Shown in pieces: positions 1 through 10,578 of a stretch of 64,000 nt of DNA (position 1 is its first letter; every line of letters starts with the position of its first letter). Below the pieces are notes generated by a model. It was not told the origin of the DNA. It did no database searches and saw only the letters and a program-made list of their open reading frames with translations. The position numbers and the translations under genes were made by a program. This DNA comes from Apostichopus japonicus. Its lineage: Eukaryota > Echinodermata > Holothuroidea > Aspidochirotida > Stichopodidae. The stretch is taken from contig NC_092569.1 of NCBI RefSeq assembly GCF_037975245.1, positions 32,571,668 to 32,635,667 of the forward strand, read 5' to 3'.

Positions 1-97
1 CAGAAAAGCTGTAGAATGTTTGAGAATCGATTTCAGACCAGGCAAGCAGAAATGTGTGACCTCTGGCATGGTAGGGTCAACAAAGATCTCAAACGGA
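1..97 (-). CDS. TAF2: TAF2 exon 8 (continues past window edge)
   Basis: The acceptor TTCTCATCCAG is followed by T, completing the Gly codon, then PFEIFVDPTMPEVTHFCLPG and LKSILKHSTAFL up to base 1, which falls on a codon boundary. PFEI.VDP.M.EVTHFCLP is diagnostic for TAF2. With the seven upstream exons this gives 267 codons, about the first quarter of a ~1200-residue protein. The M1-like central domain and the HEAT-like C-terminal part lie outside the window. Intron 7 (98-1950) contains the 127-bp array. Confidence 0.94.
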
Positions 98-569
98 CTG
101 GATGAGAAGTAGATGAAAACAAAATACACTAGTACAGTTTGGTGATAATGATTAACTACATACATGCAGAACGAAGATGGAAAAAATTGTCTTGAATGAT
201 TAGGTGGCTTTATCAACAGTAGGCTATTGAGCTTAAAACATTTTGCAAATTTCTCATTGATTTTAATACAGTTCAGAAATTGACTTGGCAGGGACTCCGG
301 TTGAACCCAGGTGATTCTTGTAAGAATCGAGCCCTCTTTTGAAAAGGGGAATAAGTATTGTTGATCTGTACAATGGCATGCATACGCAGACATCAGTATG
401 CAACCATATTCCTAAAATAAAACGAAAATTTAAGTACATGATCATCATATCAAAGAGAACCAAAGGTTGGGAAAAGAAGCAATCATCGAGATGAGGAGAA
501 GCTCCCATTTAGCGTCGATGACGTAGGCAAACCATTAAAGTAGAAGGTTTACAGTCTTGTTTGCGACCA

Positions 570-1950
570 AGGCCCCCTCACATGACTCACACAAGTACCA
601 GTACAAGTACAGATGCACTCCAACTCTGTTACACTTATGTAACCGTACCATACTCACATACAGATTGTTACATACCCGACAGCCAATGCAATGTTTGGAG
701 CCCCTCACATGACTCACACAAGTACCAGTACAAGTACAGAGTCACTCCAACTCTGTTACACATATGTAACCGTACCAAACTCACATACAGATTGTTACAT
801 ACCCGACAGCCCATGCAATGTTTGGAGCCCCTCACATGACTCACACAAGTACCAGTACAAGTACAGAGTCACTCCAATTCTGTTACACATATGTAACCGT
901 ACCATACTCACATACAGATTGTTACATACCCGACAGCCCATGCAATGTTTGGAGCCCCTCACATGACTCACACAAGTACCAGTACAAGTACAGAGTCACT
1001 CCAACTCTGTTACACTTATGTAACCGTACCATACTCACATACAGATTGTTACATACCCGACAGCCAATGCAATGTTTGGAGCCCCTCACATGACTCAGAC
1101 AAGTACCAGTACAAGTACAGAGTCACTCCAACTCTGTTACACTTATGTAACCGTACCATACTCACATACAGATTGTTACATACCCGACAGCCAATGCAAT
1201 GTTTGGAGCCCCTCACATGACTCACACAAGTACCAGTACAAGTACAGAGTCACTCCAACTCTGTTGCACATATGTAACCGTACCATACTCACATACAGAT
1301 TGTTACATACCCGACAGCCAATGCAATGTTTGGAGCCCCTCACATGACTCACACAAGTACCAGTACAAGTACAGAGTCACTCCAACTCTGTTGCACATAT
1401 GTAACCGTACCATACTCACATACAGATTGTTACATACCCGACAGCCAATGCAATGTTTGGAGCCCCTCACATGACTCACACAAGTACCAGTACAAGTACA
1501 GAGTCACTCCAACTCTGTTGCACATATGTAACCGTACCATACTCACATACAGATTGTTACATACCCGACAGCCAATGCAATGTTTGGAGCCCCTCACATG
1601 ACTCACACAAGTACCAGTACAAGTACAGAGTCACTCCAACTCTGTTGCACATATGTAACCGTACCATACTCACATACAGATTGTTACATACCCGACAGCC
1701 AATGCAATGTTTGGAGCCCCTCACATGACTCATACAAGTACCAGTACAAGTACAGAGTCACTCCAACTCTGTTGCACATATGTAACCGTACCATACTCAC
1801 ATACAGATTGTTACATACCCGACAGCCAATGCAATGTTTGGAGCCCCTCACATGACTCATACAAGTACTGTACCAGTACAAGTACAGAGTCACTCCAACT
1901 CTGTTACACTTATGTAACCGTACCATACTCACATACAGATTGTTACATAC
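570..1950 (-). repeat. 127-bp minisatellite built from the TAF2 exon 7 donor region
   Basis: Eleven consecutive units of 127 bp (the last is about 5 bp longer) begin near 570, 697, 824, 951, 1078, 1205, 1332, 1459, 1586, 1713 and 1840. Read on the minus strand, each unit contains the final 27 bases of TAF2 exon 7, then GTATGT and intron sequence. The oldest-looking copies are at the left; the units at 1205-1840 are almost identical, with mostly T/G and A/T variants (ACACTTATG, ACACATATG, GCACATATG). The short plus- and minus-strand frames through the array are by-products of 127 = 3n+1. Confidence 0.97.
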
Positions 1951-2189
1951 CCGACAGCCAATGCAATGTTTGGAGCCGCAGTGGGTACAGTCAGCATGTA
2001 ATGGAATGTTTTCTTTTTCAGGTCAGGCGTGTAGACAGTATCGACCAGCTCTCCGCAAGAGATGGCCGTCATGGCTTTATCTACGGTGAACTCTAACTTC
2101 CAAGTACAAGGCTCTGAATAGGTGTCCACGCACGGAAACCAAAGGCGAGAGGCATTCTCTGTGCCACAGCAGAACATGTGGGCACCTCT
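1951..2189 (-). CDS. TAF2: TAF2 exon 7, flanked by tandem copies of its own ends
   Basis: This 239-bp exon encodes about 80 residues in phase 0, from [20 protein letters not shown] through [15 protein letters not shown] and [17 protein letters not shown] to ALAVG. These are among the most conserved TAF2 words ([34 protein letters not shown]). The acceptor is CTTTTAAG|AGAGG and the donor is GTCGG|gtatgt. The protein is intact. Both exon ends are embedded in repeat arrays: the last 27 coding bases plus donor recur about ten more times in the downstream intron, and the first ~43 coding bases plus acceptor recur three more times in the upstream intron. Use of any outer copy would frameshift or add an early stop, so the inner sites must be chosen for a functional protein. 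Confidence 0.95.
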
Positions 2190-2482
2190 CTTAAAAGATT
2201 ACAAAGAGAAGCTAATGAATGAAGAAACCAAAGACAAGAGGCATTCTCTGTGCCACAGCAGAACATGTGGGCACCTCTCTGAATAGATTACAAAAAGAAA
2301 CTAATAAATGAAGAAACCAAAGACAAGAGGCATTCTCTGTGCCACAGCAGAACATGTGGGGCACCTCTCTGAATAGATTACAAAGAGAAACTTATAATGA
2401 AGAAACCAAAGACAAGAGGCATTCTCTGTGCCACAGCAGAACATGTGGGCACCTCTCTGAATAGATTACAAAAAGAAACTTA
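2190..2482 (-). repeat. 89-bp tandem copies of the TAF2 exon 7 acceptor region
   Basis: The word GTGCCACAGCAGAACATGTG occurs at 2161 (in the exon) and again at 2250, 2339 and 2428, exactly 89 bp apart. On the minus strand each extra unit has a pyrimidine-rich stretch, CTATTCAG|AGAGG, then the first ~43 bases of exon 7 before diverging. The authentic exon instead has CTTTTAAG as its acceptor. Confidence 0.96.
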
Positions 2483-2489
2483 ACCAGAA

Positions 2490-3350
2490 TGCAAAAATGC
2501 ATTGTGGTTTCGATGATGGAACATCAGCAGTTTTCTTCATGAATCTGACGTTATGTATAGTGTACATGATTACAAGGGTTTCACGATTTGACCTCTGATG
2601 ACCCCAAATGACCTTTGACCTCCACCAAAAACAATAGGCTTTTTTAACTCAATGTGGTACTTCTACACACTAAATTAAAAAAGAAACTAATAAATGAAGA
2701 AACTTACTCAGTTTCATGTTTCTGTCTAGAAAGCAAATCTTTAGATAATTCTCATGAATGGATTTGTTAGATTTTATCGAACACACTTTTCACTTTCAAA
2801 TCTCAGTCAGAAATAACTAACATGTTAGCTGTTACCTGGTTTAGACATGGAATTTTCAATTTTTCTATAATGTGATATTACATTATAATAAAACATGACT
2901 ACAAATGAGTAACCTGTAAAGATTCTGTTATTCAAACATTCTGAGCATGTCATTATCAATTAAGTAATGGTATTATGTCACCATAATCATGGATGATATA
3001 TCAGAGATATTGCAAGAATCAGAATAATCCTTCAAAAACTAACATTTGTGGACAAATAAATACAAATAAGTAAGAACATGGTGTATTATTATTATTTACA
3101 AGTCAGATACACGCTGAAATAATGGCTGTGGCGAATATAGTAAGAGTAGAAATCAACCCCCAAGAGCAGCATCACCAGTATGTGCAGGTGGGTAGGAAGG
3201 GGAAGGATGAGGAGATACGGGTATGCTGACTATAACTGCGTTTAGTTTGGTTTTGTGAATATTCATTACAGTATTTGCATATATGCATATATTATGTTGA
3301 ATATGTGCCCTTTAGCCTCATCCTGCCAAAAGAATTCAACATTGAAATAC
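2490..3350. other. TAF2 intron 6 remainder
   Basis: AT-rich intron between exons 6 and 7 outside the acceptor array. I see no gene, hairpin or tandem array in it. Confidence 0.6.
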
Positions 3351-3448
3351 CTTTGCATACGTTCCATCTCCATCAGGAATAACAAAATGAAGTCCTCCTT
3401 GAGGGCGCTCAACAGAGAATTCAATGCTAACCCTGAGCATTCGCTGAT
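3351..3448 (-). CDS. TAF2: TAF2 exon 6
   Basis: After two bases completing Asp it encodes [18 protein letters not shown], then [14 protein letters not shown]. The acceptor is ATACTACAG and the donor is AAG|gtattt in phase 0. The motif I.FS...P.GGLHFV(V/I)P is strongly diagnostic of TAF2. A GT at an earlier position (GGAAC|gtatgc) would put the next exon out of the observed phase, so the AAG donor was chosen. Confidence 0.93.
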
Positions 3449-4330
3449 CTGTAGTATAAAAAGAGAATGTGAAGAAAAAAAAGTGTAGTTCAGGAGACAT
3501 ATCTGTGTCAATTTGAAATAAAATACATTCAACTTTTCTAAAACATTTTCACCAAGCTAGTATCTACCCTTAAATAAATAATAATAATAATAAAGAGTTG
3601 TGAAATCACAATGCTATGATAAACCTTTTGATAACATAGGTAAGCTAACCAAATACAAAAAGCTACTTTTTATTCATGTACACAATGATTAAGATTGTAT
3701 AACCAATGTCCACAAAAAAAGGTTCAGTTTTCAAAAATAAATTGAGTTGCTGAATCTTTGGTTGGAATGTGAGTCATTATTGTATCAACCAAACTAACTT
3801 CCTTTAATGTTGTTGGTGCATAAATACTGCAACAGTGTGGAGATTTAATTAACTGCAAACAGGTTGTACAAAAATGCAATTGGGGAGAACTTATGTTTTG
3901 AACCAAACATGCACATGTTTCAAGAAATTTGGCTCAATGTTTTGTTTAACATCTTTCAATTACTAGTCATATTGAAGATATTTTTACCACCATGGTCATT
4001 AAGTCAACATGTTCGTAAAGCAGTGAAAATCGTAAATAAAGTTCCATATATAGCTAAAGATCTGGTTAGAGTAAAAATTGCATCACCAGCAAAATTCATA
4101 AGCCTAGTACTGTGTTCAAGTACCAGCAAAACCAACTGTAGAATGTAAGGTGAATAATGAAATCTTTCAGGGGTGAGGTGAAACAGAGCATCCACCAATT
4201 CTTCATGGAACATTACATTCAGCTAGTTTCTTGGAGCCCTGGCAAATATCTGAAACCCTGCCCTAACCCCCCTTTCCCCCCCCCCTAATGATGCTCACCC
4301 CTTATCTGTGGTAATGATAATCTAATGTAC

Positions 4331-4449
4331 CTTTCACAATAAAGAGGGCTGCATCAGGAATTCTAATGACCAGTTCTCCATTAGCCTGATCGGAATCAAC
4401 CGAACCAACTGCAGTTTGGTGACAATCAGAAAAGAAGTGAAGATTTCTC
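4331..4449 (-). CDS. TAF2: TAF2 exon 5
   Basis: Completes Gln and then encodes RNLHFFSDCHQTAVGSVDSD followed by QANGELVIRIPDAALFIVK plus one base. The acceptor is CCATCTTTCAG and the donor is AAAG|gtacat. RNL.(Y/F)FS, VD.D..NGEL and I(K)(V/I)P align with TAF2 from other animals. The phase joins precisely to exon 6 (G|AT = Asp). Confidence 0.93.
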
Positions 4450-4584
4450 CTGAAAGATGGAATAAACAGAGTCATTGACCAAAATTTCCATGATTTAATA
4501 ATAACGCAAAAAAGTAAATGTTGAAACTTAGTTTTCTGTACGATAACATAAACCATAATGACAGGTACTATTCGCACGGGTGTA

Positions 4585-4735
4585 TATATATACATATATA
4601 TACTTATATATGTGTATATATGCGTGTGTGTATTTGTATTCAATTGTGTATGTATGCATATGTGTATATATATGTATTGTGGGTGGTGGGGTGGGTGGGT
4701 TGTACATGTTGGGTTGGTGTGTGGGTGGATATAAG
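4585..4735. repeat. TA/TG-rich low-complexity tract
   Basis: TATATACATATATA-type and GTGTGTATTTG sequence passes into G/T-rich GGTGGGGTGGGTGGG sequence, inside TAF2 intron 4. The open frames here are compositional artefacts. Confidence 0.8.
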
Positions 4736-5769
4736 TGTTACTGTTTTCTTGTATATATTCTCTCTATTTACTTATGGGAGCGCTCTACTAGACAAGCCCT
4801 CTGGATTTTTGTAGTGCTTCCTTTCACAATTTTCCCTGTTGTTGATATGTTTTGTCACTTAGTTAACTTCTCTGTATTTATATTGTGAAGAAACAAATAC
4901 ATGAAATGAAATATAATTCGTTGAAAGTGTTGGTCATTGAATACTGTACACATAACAAAACGATATTCCTGGAATTTTCTGGTGACAAACAAACTTATAT
5001 TGAAGAGAAAAATAAGACAAGCTGCTGGTTGAGAACCCATCTGAATATCTTGCCACTAAACTCAAATATGGTTGATTGAATGTACTGTAACCTATTCTGA
5101 CAGGCTAAACACCTCCAACTACTCCGGGAAGTTGGATGGTAGAAGGGAGTCTGTGATGTCATCTGGGCAAATGTGCTTCAATCACTTTACTTTAACTGTT
5201 GGCTATAATAATCTTCTTGTTGATTTATAATCGAAACCTAATACAACTAGGGATGTTTGCTTGGCTATTTGATGACATCATCTACTCTTCTGTTGTTAGA
5301 TGCATAAAGCATCCCAAATATAAAAAATTTATATCTTCATGATGCAAAATGCTTTGAGGATGTGGTGTTTGTCTACAGATTAAGAAAAATTTCATCAATT
5401 TTGCCAAGCAATCAAATTCAGCCAAAAAGAAAATCCTTTTAATTTAGTGCTACACTTTACAGCGGCAGCATTGAAAGTTTGAAAAATGTATGGGGTTTGA
5501 AACAACTTGCAGTGTCCACATGTCAGAATGTCTAAACAACACCTGATGAATGTGGAAACATACAGCTGACTATACAAGTTTTAGTAAAATAATGGCAAAT
5601 TATGGTAAATATTAGTTAATAGTTATATATAGCATTTCAGGCAAACGCAAGATATATACATGTTGAAATAGACCTGTTGAAAGGAGAAAAAGTTTACTCA
5701 ATTTCTTCATCTCACCTTAACTAACCAACAAGATATAGGAGGACAACTTGCAACAAACTAGCAAATAAA

Positions 5770-5897
5770 GCAATATGTAAAAGTAAGTTGGTCTGACGTT
5801 TCGATCCTAGCAGGATCTTCTTCAGAGGCTAATTGAAGCCGTGGAAGAAGATCCTGCTAGGATCGAAACATCAGGCTAACTTACCTTTACACATTCT
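5770..5897. mobile_element. Short near-perfect inverted repeat (hairpin MITE)
   Basis: Two ~40-base arms, each holding CGATCCTAGCAGGATCTTCT or its complement, are separated by about 20 bases. Weaker pairing (GTAAAAGTAAG against CTTACCTTTAC) extends outward. It lies in TAF2 intron 4. The structure is seen directly; MITE origin is inferred from the form, as no target-site duplication was assigned. Confidence 0.75.
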
Positions 5898-6152
5898 CTT
5901 ACACTGGCTTGGATAAGCAGTTTGCTAACAGTTTCATTTTATTTTAAATAAAACAATACACGGACTTAACATTCAATTTGTGGAACAAAATCTTTCCTCA
6001 GTATTTTACCGAAATGGAATATCAGGGAATCAGTCTCAATAAAAAGTGCTGTATAATTCCAACACTACACAGCATAGAGCTTAAAAGAGATTTTTTATAT
6101 ATAATATTAATGACACACACAAAAAAAACACTATTGGGTGTCCTACACTTAC

Positions 6153-6243
6153 TGTTTGTTTTCATTCTGGCAAATGGCAAGGGTAGGATCACTGTAAATA
6201 AATGATGCCTCCCAGACGTCGTTGATGGTGATACGATATACCC
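6153..6243 (-). CDS. TAF2: TAF2 exon 4
   Basis: Starts by completing the Arg codon, then encodes VYRITINDVWEASFIYSDPT and continues LAICQNENK plus two bases of Gln. The acceptor is CCATTCAAAAG and the donor is AACA|gtaagt. It corresponds to the IYRVRIND...FIYNDPTLEVC region of vertebrate TAF2, within the N-terminal beta-rich domain of the M1-peptidase-like fold. Confidence 0.93.
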
Positions 6244-6931
6244 CTTTTGAATGGTAAAGGAAAAATCTAGGACATTGGCCAAGCTTTATTTGTTTGGTTC
6301 ATTTATTTGCAAGATTTCACAAACTATGAATAACTGAAACTTAAGCAGATCAACTGTCACCAAAAAAAAATAAAACACCAAAAATCATTTTTATTTCCAA
6401 AGAGCATTTTAAAATGGTCAGACATTGAATCTAGACTCTTTTATTTACTTATGTTAACAAAATTATTGCCAGAGCACTTTTATTTAATGATTGTTAAGAA
6501 AAAGTTCTTAAAGGTCATAAATATTTGTTTTAAATATTTTCATACTATTTAAGAATTGCAATAAAAATTTTGAAATGTAGTGTATGTACATTCCTAGCCA
6601 TTCTGTATCTCTCTTTTATTCCTAGACATTCAAGAATGTTAAATTAGACATTGCAGATTTGTCTCTCTATCAGAACAAAGAAAATTGGGTTCCAAGGGGC
6701 AAGAACTGTAGGGTAATCTTAGATATATTCAAAAACACTCTCGATAGAGAGTGGTAAAAATCACCATCATACAGAATGTCTTAATTCTGTAAAGAGTTTG
6801 ATGCATCACTCAAACGTAGCCTCATAAGTCATGTAATAAAATCAAGTTTTAGTTTTATTTGTAGATTTTAAAAGTGAAATATAGTGAGTACTTTACAGAC
6901 AGAAATACATTTATATAATTGTAAAGGATAC

Positions 6932-7004
6932 TGCATTGCTTGCTGTTCAATCTTATTCTCTTCAGGTCTGGCTTAAGTGGAAGAAGATGAAGCTCCACAA
7001 ACCC
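6932..7004 (-). CDS. TAF2: TAF2 exon 3
   Basis: Encodes GFVELHLLPLKPD, then LKRIRLNSKQC plus one base. The acceptor is TTCTGTTCAAG|GGG and the donor is TGCA|gtatcc. GFVEL and LNSKQCR are hallmark TAF2 words. The R codon is completed by the next exon (A|GG). Confidence 0.93.
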
Positions 7005-7205
7005 CTTGAACAGAAAAGAAACAAACAATATTTAGTCATATAACTCTTGAAAACAAAGATTATTCATTTATCTTTATATGGCATTAAAAACATTAATATG
7101 CAATCAATTGCAGACTCCCTTATATAAAGAAGCTTTAAAAAGCAAACTTTTATTTAATTCTGTGTGATTTCTTCCAATTTTTAATTAGTTAAGTCTTATA
7201 CTTAC

Positions 7206-7259
7206 AACAATTGACTTTTTTGCAAAGTTCAGTCCAGTGATGCACAAAATCTGGTGACT
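7206..7259 (-). CDS. TAF2: TAF2 exon 2
   Basis: Encodes SHQILCITGLNFAKKSIV (18 codons, phase 0 to 0). The acceptor is a pyrimidine run ending TTTTAAG and the donor is GTT|gtaagt. The sequence corresponds to the conserved TAF2 N-terminal segment with THQ, CI, NF and KS(V/I)V preceding GFVEL. Intron 1 upstream (7260-9236) carries the inverted-repeat element at 7333-8069. Confidence 0.88.
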
Positions 7260-7332
7260 CTTAAAAGAGAAAAAAAAAGAGATAGATTTATTTAATAACA
7301 TGTTTCTCACAAATTGTATTATATAGACCTAG

Positions 7333-8069
7333 CGGTATCCAGTCAAAACGTCCCTTTACCAAAACGTCCTCGCTTTTTTAAGACCAAAACGTCCCCGCTT
7401 TTTACCAAAATGTCCCCGCAGTCAAAACGTCCCTGTGAGTCAAAATGTCCTCGCTTTTATAATCAGTTGGAATGTAAGTGTGAATTTTTTTAGTTCAAAT
7501 CAAAGAGTAAGGAGTATTGTTTAGGTTGAAAACACAGTTTTTAGGAGCTAGCTATTCTTGTAAACATTATACCTATCTGGGCCTTAACCATCGTGCCTTA
7601 ACTATATTCTATACTTCAAAATGTCAAATATCAACAGGGGCACGTACCCGTGACAAAATTTTACAACGTAAAATTAAACGATAAGTGATTTCACTCAATT
7701 TAAAATATTATATAGATATATATATTGTATAGTATACGCATCCAAATTCTTTTTAATTCCTCTTGTATAATATTTTTTGTTTTCCATAATTCGTTAATTC
7801 CCTGAAAAACATATAGCGTGTACCTTTTTCATATCAAATATCATGAAACGATATAGTCCTTCAAGATTTATTTAGCGCCTGTAATCCAACCTACATGCTG
7901 ATAACTTAGCCAAATTATAACTTAAACTTAATATATATTATATATTCACAACTGTGAATGAATGTGATAGACAGGGACGTTTTTGACTTACGGGGACGTT
8001 TTGACCAACGAGGACGTTTTGACCAAAAGCGGGGACGTTTTGGTAAAGGGACGTTTTGACTGGTAACCG
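7333..8069. mobile_element. ~740-bp inverted-repeat element with sub-repeated termini
   Basis: The left end CGGTATCCAGTCAAAACGTC and the right end (complement CGGTTACCAGTCAAAACGTC) are inverted copies. Both continue with reiterated AAAACGTCC words spaced by CGCTTTT or GTCA for about 110 bp. The centre is AT-rich and has no transposase frame. Flanks read GACCTAG and GACCTAC, a possible imperfect 7-8 bp target duplication of hAT style. It sits within TAF2 intron 1. Non-autonomous DNA-transposon/foldback nature is inferred. Confidence 0.85.
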
Positions 8070-9236
8070 ACCTACTGTAGCCTACTGTATGTCTGTCAAC
8101 ATATCATCCTGGAAAACTGGATGAAACTATTTAACATCAACAATACAGTGATTTCAACAGTCTTCCATAATTGATGTTAGGTGTTATGTAGTTTGAGCAA
8201 TCTTTTAAAGTGCGATTACACTAGAGGAAGAAAATCTTCCAGCTGTTTTGAAGCAGGCTGAGACTTTACACTTTTGAAAAGCTAACTTTGAGGGACACAC
8301 ATTTAACTTGCAGAATGTGCTATTGCTATAAGCTAAAGCCAGTTCTGTCAGTATAAGAAAACATGTCTTTGATTAAAGGCTAGCCTTGCAACTATACTAG
8401 ACCAATAAAACATTCACACAAAGCGTCTGTGGCTGTTGGCAGGAAAGCAAATGATATTTATTACAGTATCAGATATTTATCCACATTAGGCCTAGCTTAA
8501 GTTATTGTCTGGGGCTTAGGCCTTGGGTCATATGAGTAGTCGTCCAGTCACAGACGCTCCCAAAGCTTAATAGATTTATTTTACCTTGGAGTATTTATAA
8601 CTTAAGCATGGTATATTTATCTATTTTAAGTCCTGTTGTGTCTAACCTACAAACAATTGTGTATATCGTGCAACTACTATAACGTTGAAGCCATAGCATC
8701 TCTATTACAGTATCAGAACGGTACTTTGTCAATGACTGGGGTCACTGTGTCTTCAGATATAATTATTGCAGCGAACGCTTTTAAAATTTAAATACTTATA
8801 ATTTAAAAGGTCGCGGAGAAAAGGAAGTTTTGTCTGCTTTCTTTGAACTTCGATTCATAACGTCAGATTTCTAATCACGGTCCACGGAAAACTTCATTTC
8901 ACCTTTTCAATGCAATGCGAAACACAAATCAAACATAGGCGGTATGGCAAATATATTTCTTGCTACATGCCCAATGCATGCTTAGGAACGAGTTACTTTT
9001 CATAGGGGTAATTTTTATATAATTTTATTAATTTGCATCTAATATGAATTTTTATCATATATTATTTAATATTCTCTCAAATTAGTAATGATAATACAAA
9101 ATATGTTACAATTTAAGAAACTTAAAATATTCATTAACTTTACTTACGTGTTACAATTTGAATATTTATTCAAGCGTCCTCCAAAATGAAATGCAAACGT
9201 CCTTTTTCGACCACCATCAATCTTGCGTTGACACAC

Positions 9237-9266
9237 TTGTAGGTATCCCGCGCTGTTTTGGTCCAT
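9237..9266 (-). CDS. TAF2: TAF2 exon 1 (start codon), TFIID subunit 2
   Basis: First coding exon of transcription initiation factor TFIID subunit 2, the large M1-aminopeptidase-like subunit that helps TFIID contact core promoter/initiator DNA in the nucleus. It encodes MDQNSAGYLQ and ends at CAA|gtgtgt in phase 0, matching the phase of the next exon. The junction gives YLQ-SHQILC, which resembles the vertebrate TAF2 start (YKLTHQVVC as I recall it). The ATG has A at -3 and G at +4, and an in-frame TAG lies five codons upstream, so the frame cannot extend. The start is 90 bp from the divergent RPS21 start. The donor GTGTGT is not ideal and this first exon is the least conserved, so it is the least certain of the eight. 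Confidence 0.72.
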
Positions 9267-9356
9267 TTTAACTCCGGTCTATTCATTCTCAGAAATATTT
9301 AGTAACTCATGGTTCACTAGTAACTTTTCTTTCCTTTTTCGCAGAAATAATCCAAA
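9267..9356. promoter_or_regulatory. Shared divergent TAF2/RPS21 promoter
   Basis: Only 90 bp separate the two divergent start codons, so both 5' UTRs and core promoters must fall here or overlap the coding ends. No TATA box is seen. On the RPS21 strand CTTTTCTTTCCTTTTTC (9324-9340) fits the TCT initiator/5'-TOP pattern of ribosomal protein genes, YC(+1)TTTYY, with C+1 at 9329 or 9334. This predicts a 5' UTR of about 23-28 nt. The TAF2 start site is not resolved and could lie within the RPS21 5' region. Confidence 0.75.
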
Positions 9357-9406
9357 ATGCAAAACGAAGCTGGAGAAGTAGTGGACTTGTACACACCACG
9401 AAAATG
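9357..9406 (+). CDS. RPS21: RPS21 exon 1, 40S ribosomal protein S21 (eS21)
   Basis: Encodes MQNEAGEVVDLYTPRK plus TG of a Cys codon, ending at the donor AAATG|gtcagt. The animal RPS21 start MQN(D)AGE.VDLY.PRKCSASNRII is unmistakable. eS21 is a small protein of the 40S subunit body, required for late pre-40S maturation and present in cytoplasmic ribosomes. Here the gene has five coding exons and an 89-residue product against about 83 usually. The start is supported by this N-terminus and the pyrimidine-rich TOP-like sequence 16-33 bases upstream. Expression is likely growth-regulated through that TOP element (inference). Confidence 0.97.
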
Positions 9407-10188
9407 GTCAGTATATCCTTCCATATCCTTGTACGTAAAAAATTAACACTAGGATATGTCATGGTTGCCCATGTCATATTAATTATTGTTAACAGGCTAG
9501 TATCGAACGTGAAAAGGTAAGGCAATATGACATATGTTAGCTTGTGATTGGACCGGGTAGCCATAAAGATCATATCATCCCCAATAACACTGTTTAAATT
9601 AAGGAAATTGCAGAAGCGAACCTATCCACATGTAACAGGGCCGTGTCATTCCGCTATTTGGAACATTCCACCTTAGAAAATGTGGCATTAAAGCACTTTT
9701 GTTTAGGCCTGCAAAATCCACAAAATCGGTCATTAATTCGAAAATCAGAAGCGGTCTCTTTAATAAACAATCAACCTAAATTTATTTGATTTATTCAACC
9801 AACTTTTATATATTTGAAGACAGCGTATCGACTCAAGAATACAAACTTACGATTAAATTATTCAATCAACATGTTAATTAAATACTGTGTATCTATTCCT
9901 CAATCTTGTCTTAACTACAATTCATTTTATCCAGCGAACCATTACATTTGTAGACTGAATAATTTGTGCACTGAAGGCAAGACAGAATGCTGAAAATAGG
10001 CAAACCATTTTTTATTTTCACCCATCCAAGGAAGTATTGCCAAAGGATAGAAGTCTCTACAGTTACATTGGCAATGTCTGTTTTATTTGCAAGTTTTACA
10101 GCTACTGCAGTTGTCATGGCCAAGGCTAAGTATAAAACATTCAACCTTTTTTTTAACAATTGGTTTGTAACTGTCTGATTTTTCACAG

Positions 10189-10252
10189 CTCTGCTAGCAA
10201 CAGAATCATTGCAGCTCATGACCATGCTGCAATTCAGTTGAATGTCGCAGAG
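10189..10252 (+). CDS. RPS21: RPS21 exon 2
   Basis: Completes Cys, then encodes SASNRIIAAHDHAAIQLNVA and E. The acceptor is TTTTTCACAG and the donor is GAG|gtaagt (phase 0). It carries the conserved KCSASNRII and DHA.IQ words of eS21. Confidence 0.97.
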
Positions 10253-10578
10253 GTAAGTTAAAATGTTTCTGCTCTTAGAGATAGTGATGGACAGCTACCA
10301 GTTTTGTACAGAATTGAAGATTGTGTCATTTCAAGATATCAGTGTTCTGGGTTGTTATTTTGGTCACATAAATGGTTTAATCATAAATCAGACTGGTTAC
10401 CCTTTTCATTTAAGACAGTGTTTTTATATTTTGCCAGTTTTTTTTCCAGGTACGTAAAGGTGCAAGGAGCTTAGCCATTGAATTGATGATGTTTAATTTA
10501 AAGATCGTATCTTAAATGGCTTATTTTTAATTGCAAAACTGTCAGTGCGATTGGAAAAACCTTAATATTCCATTTCAT

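Noticed and set aside
561-2096. Series of overlapping ~91-aa plus-strand frames (MFGAPHMTHTSTSTSTES...)
   Set aside because: They are the 127-bp minisatellite read in rotating frames; the real coding content is the TAF2 exon on the other strand.
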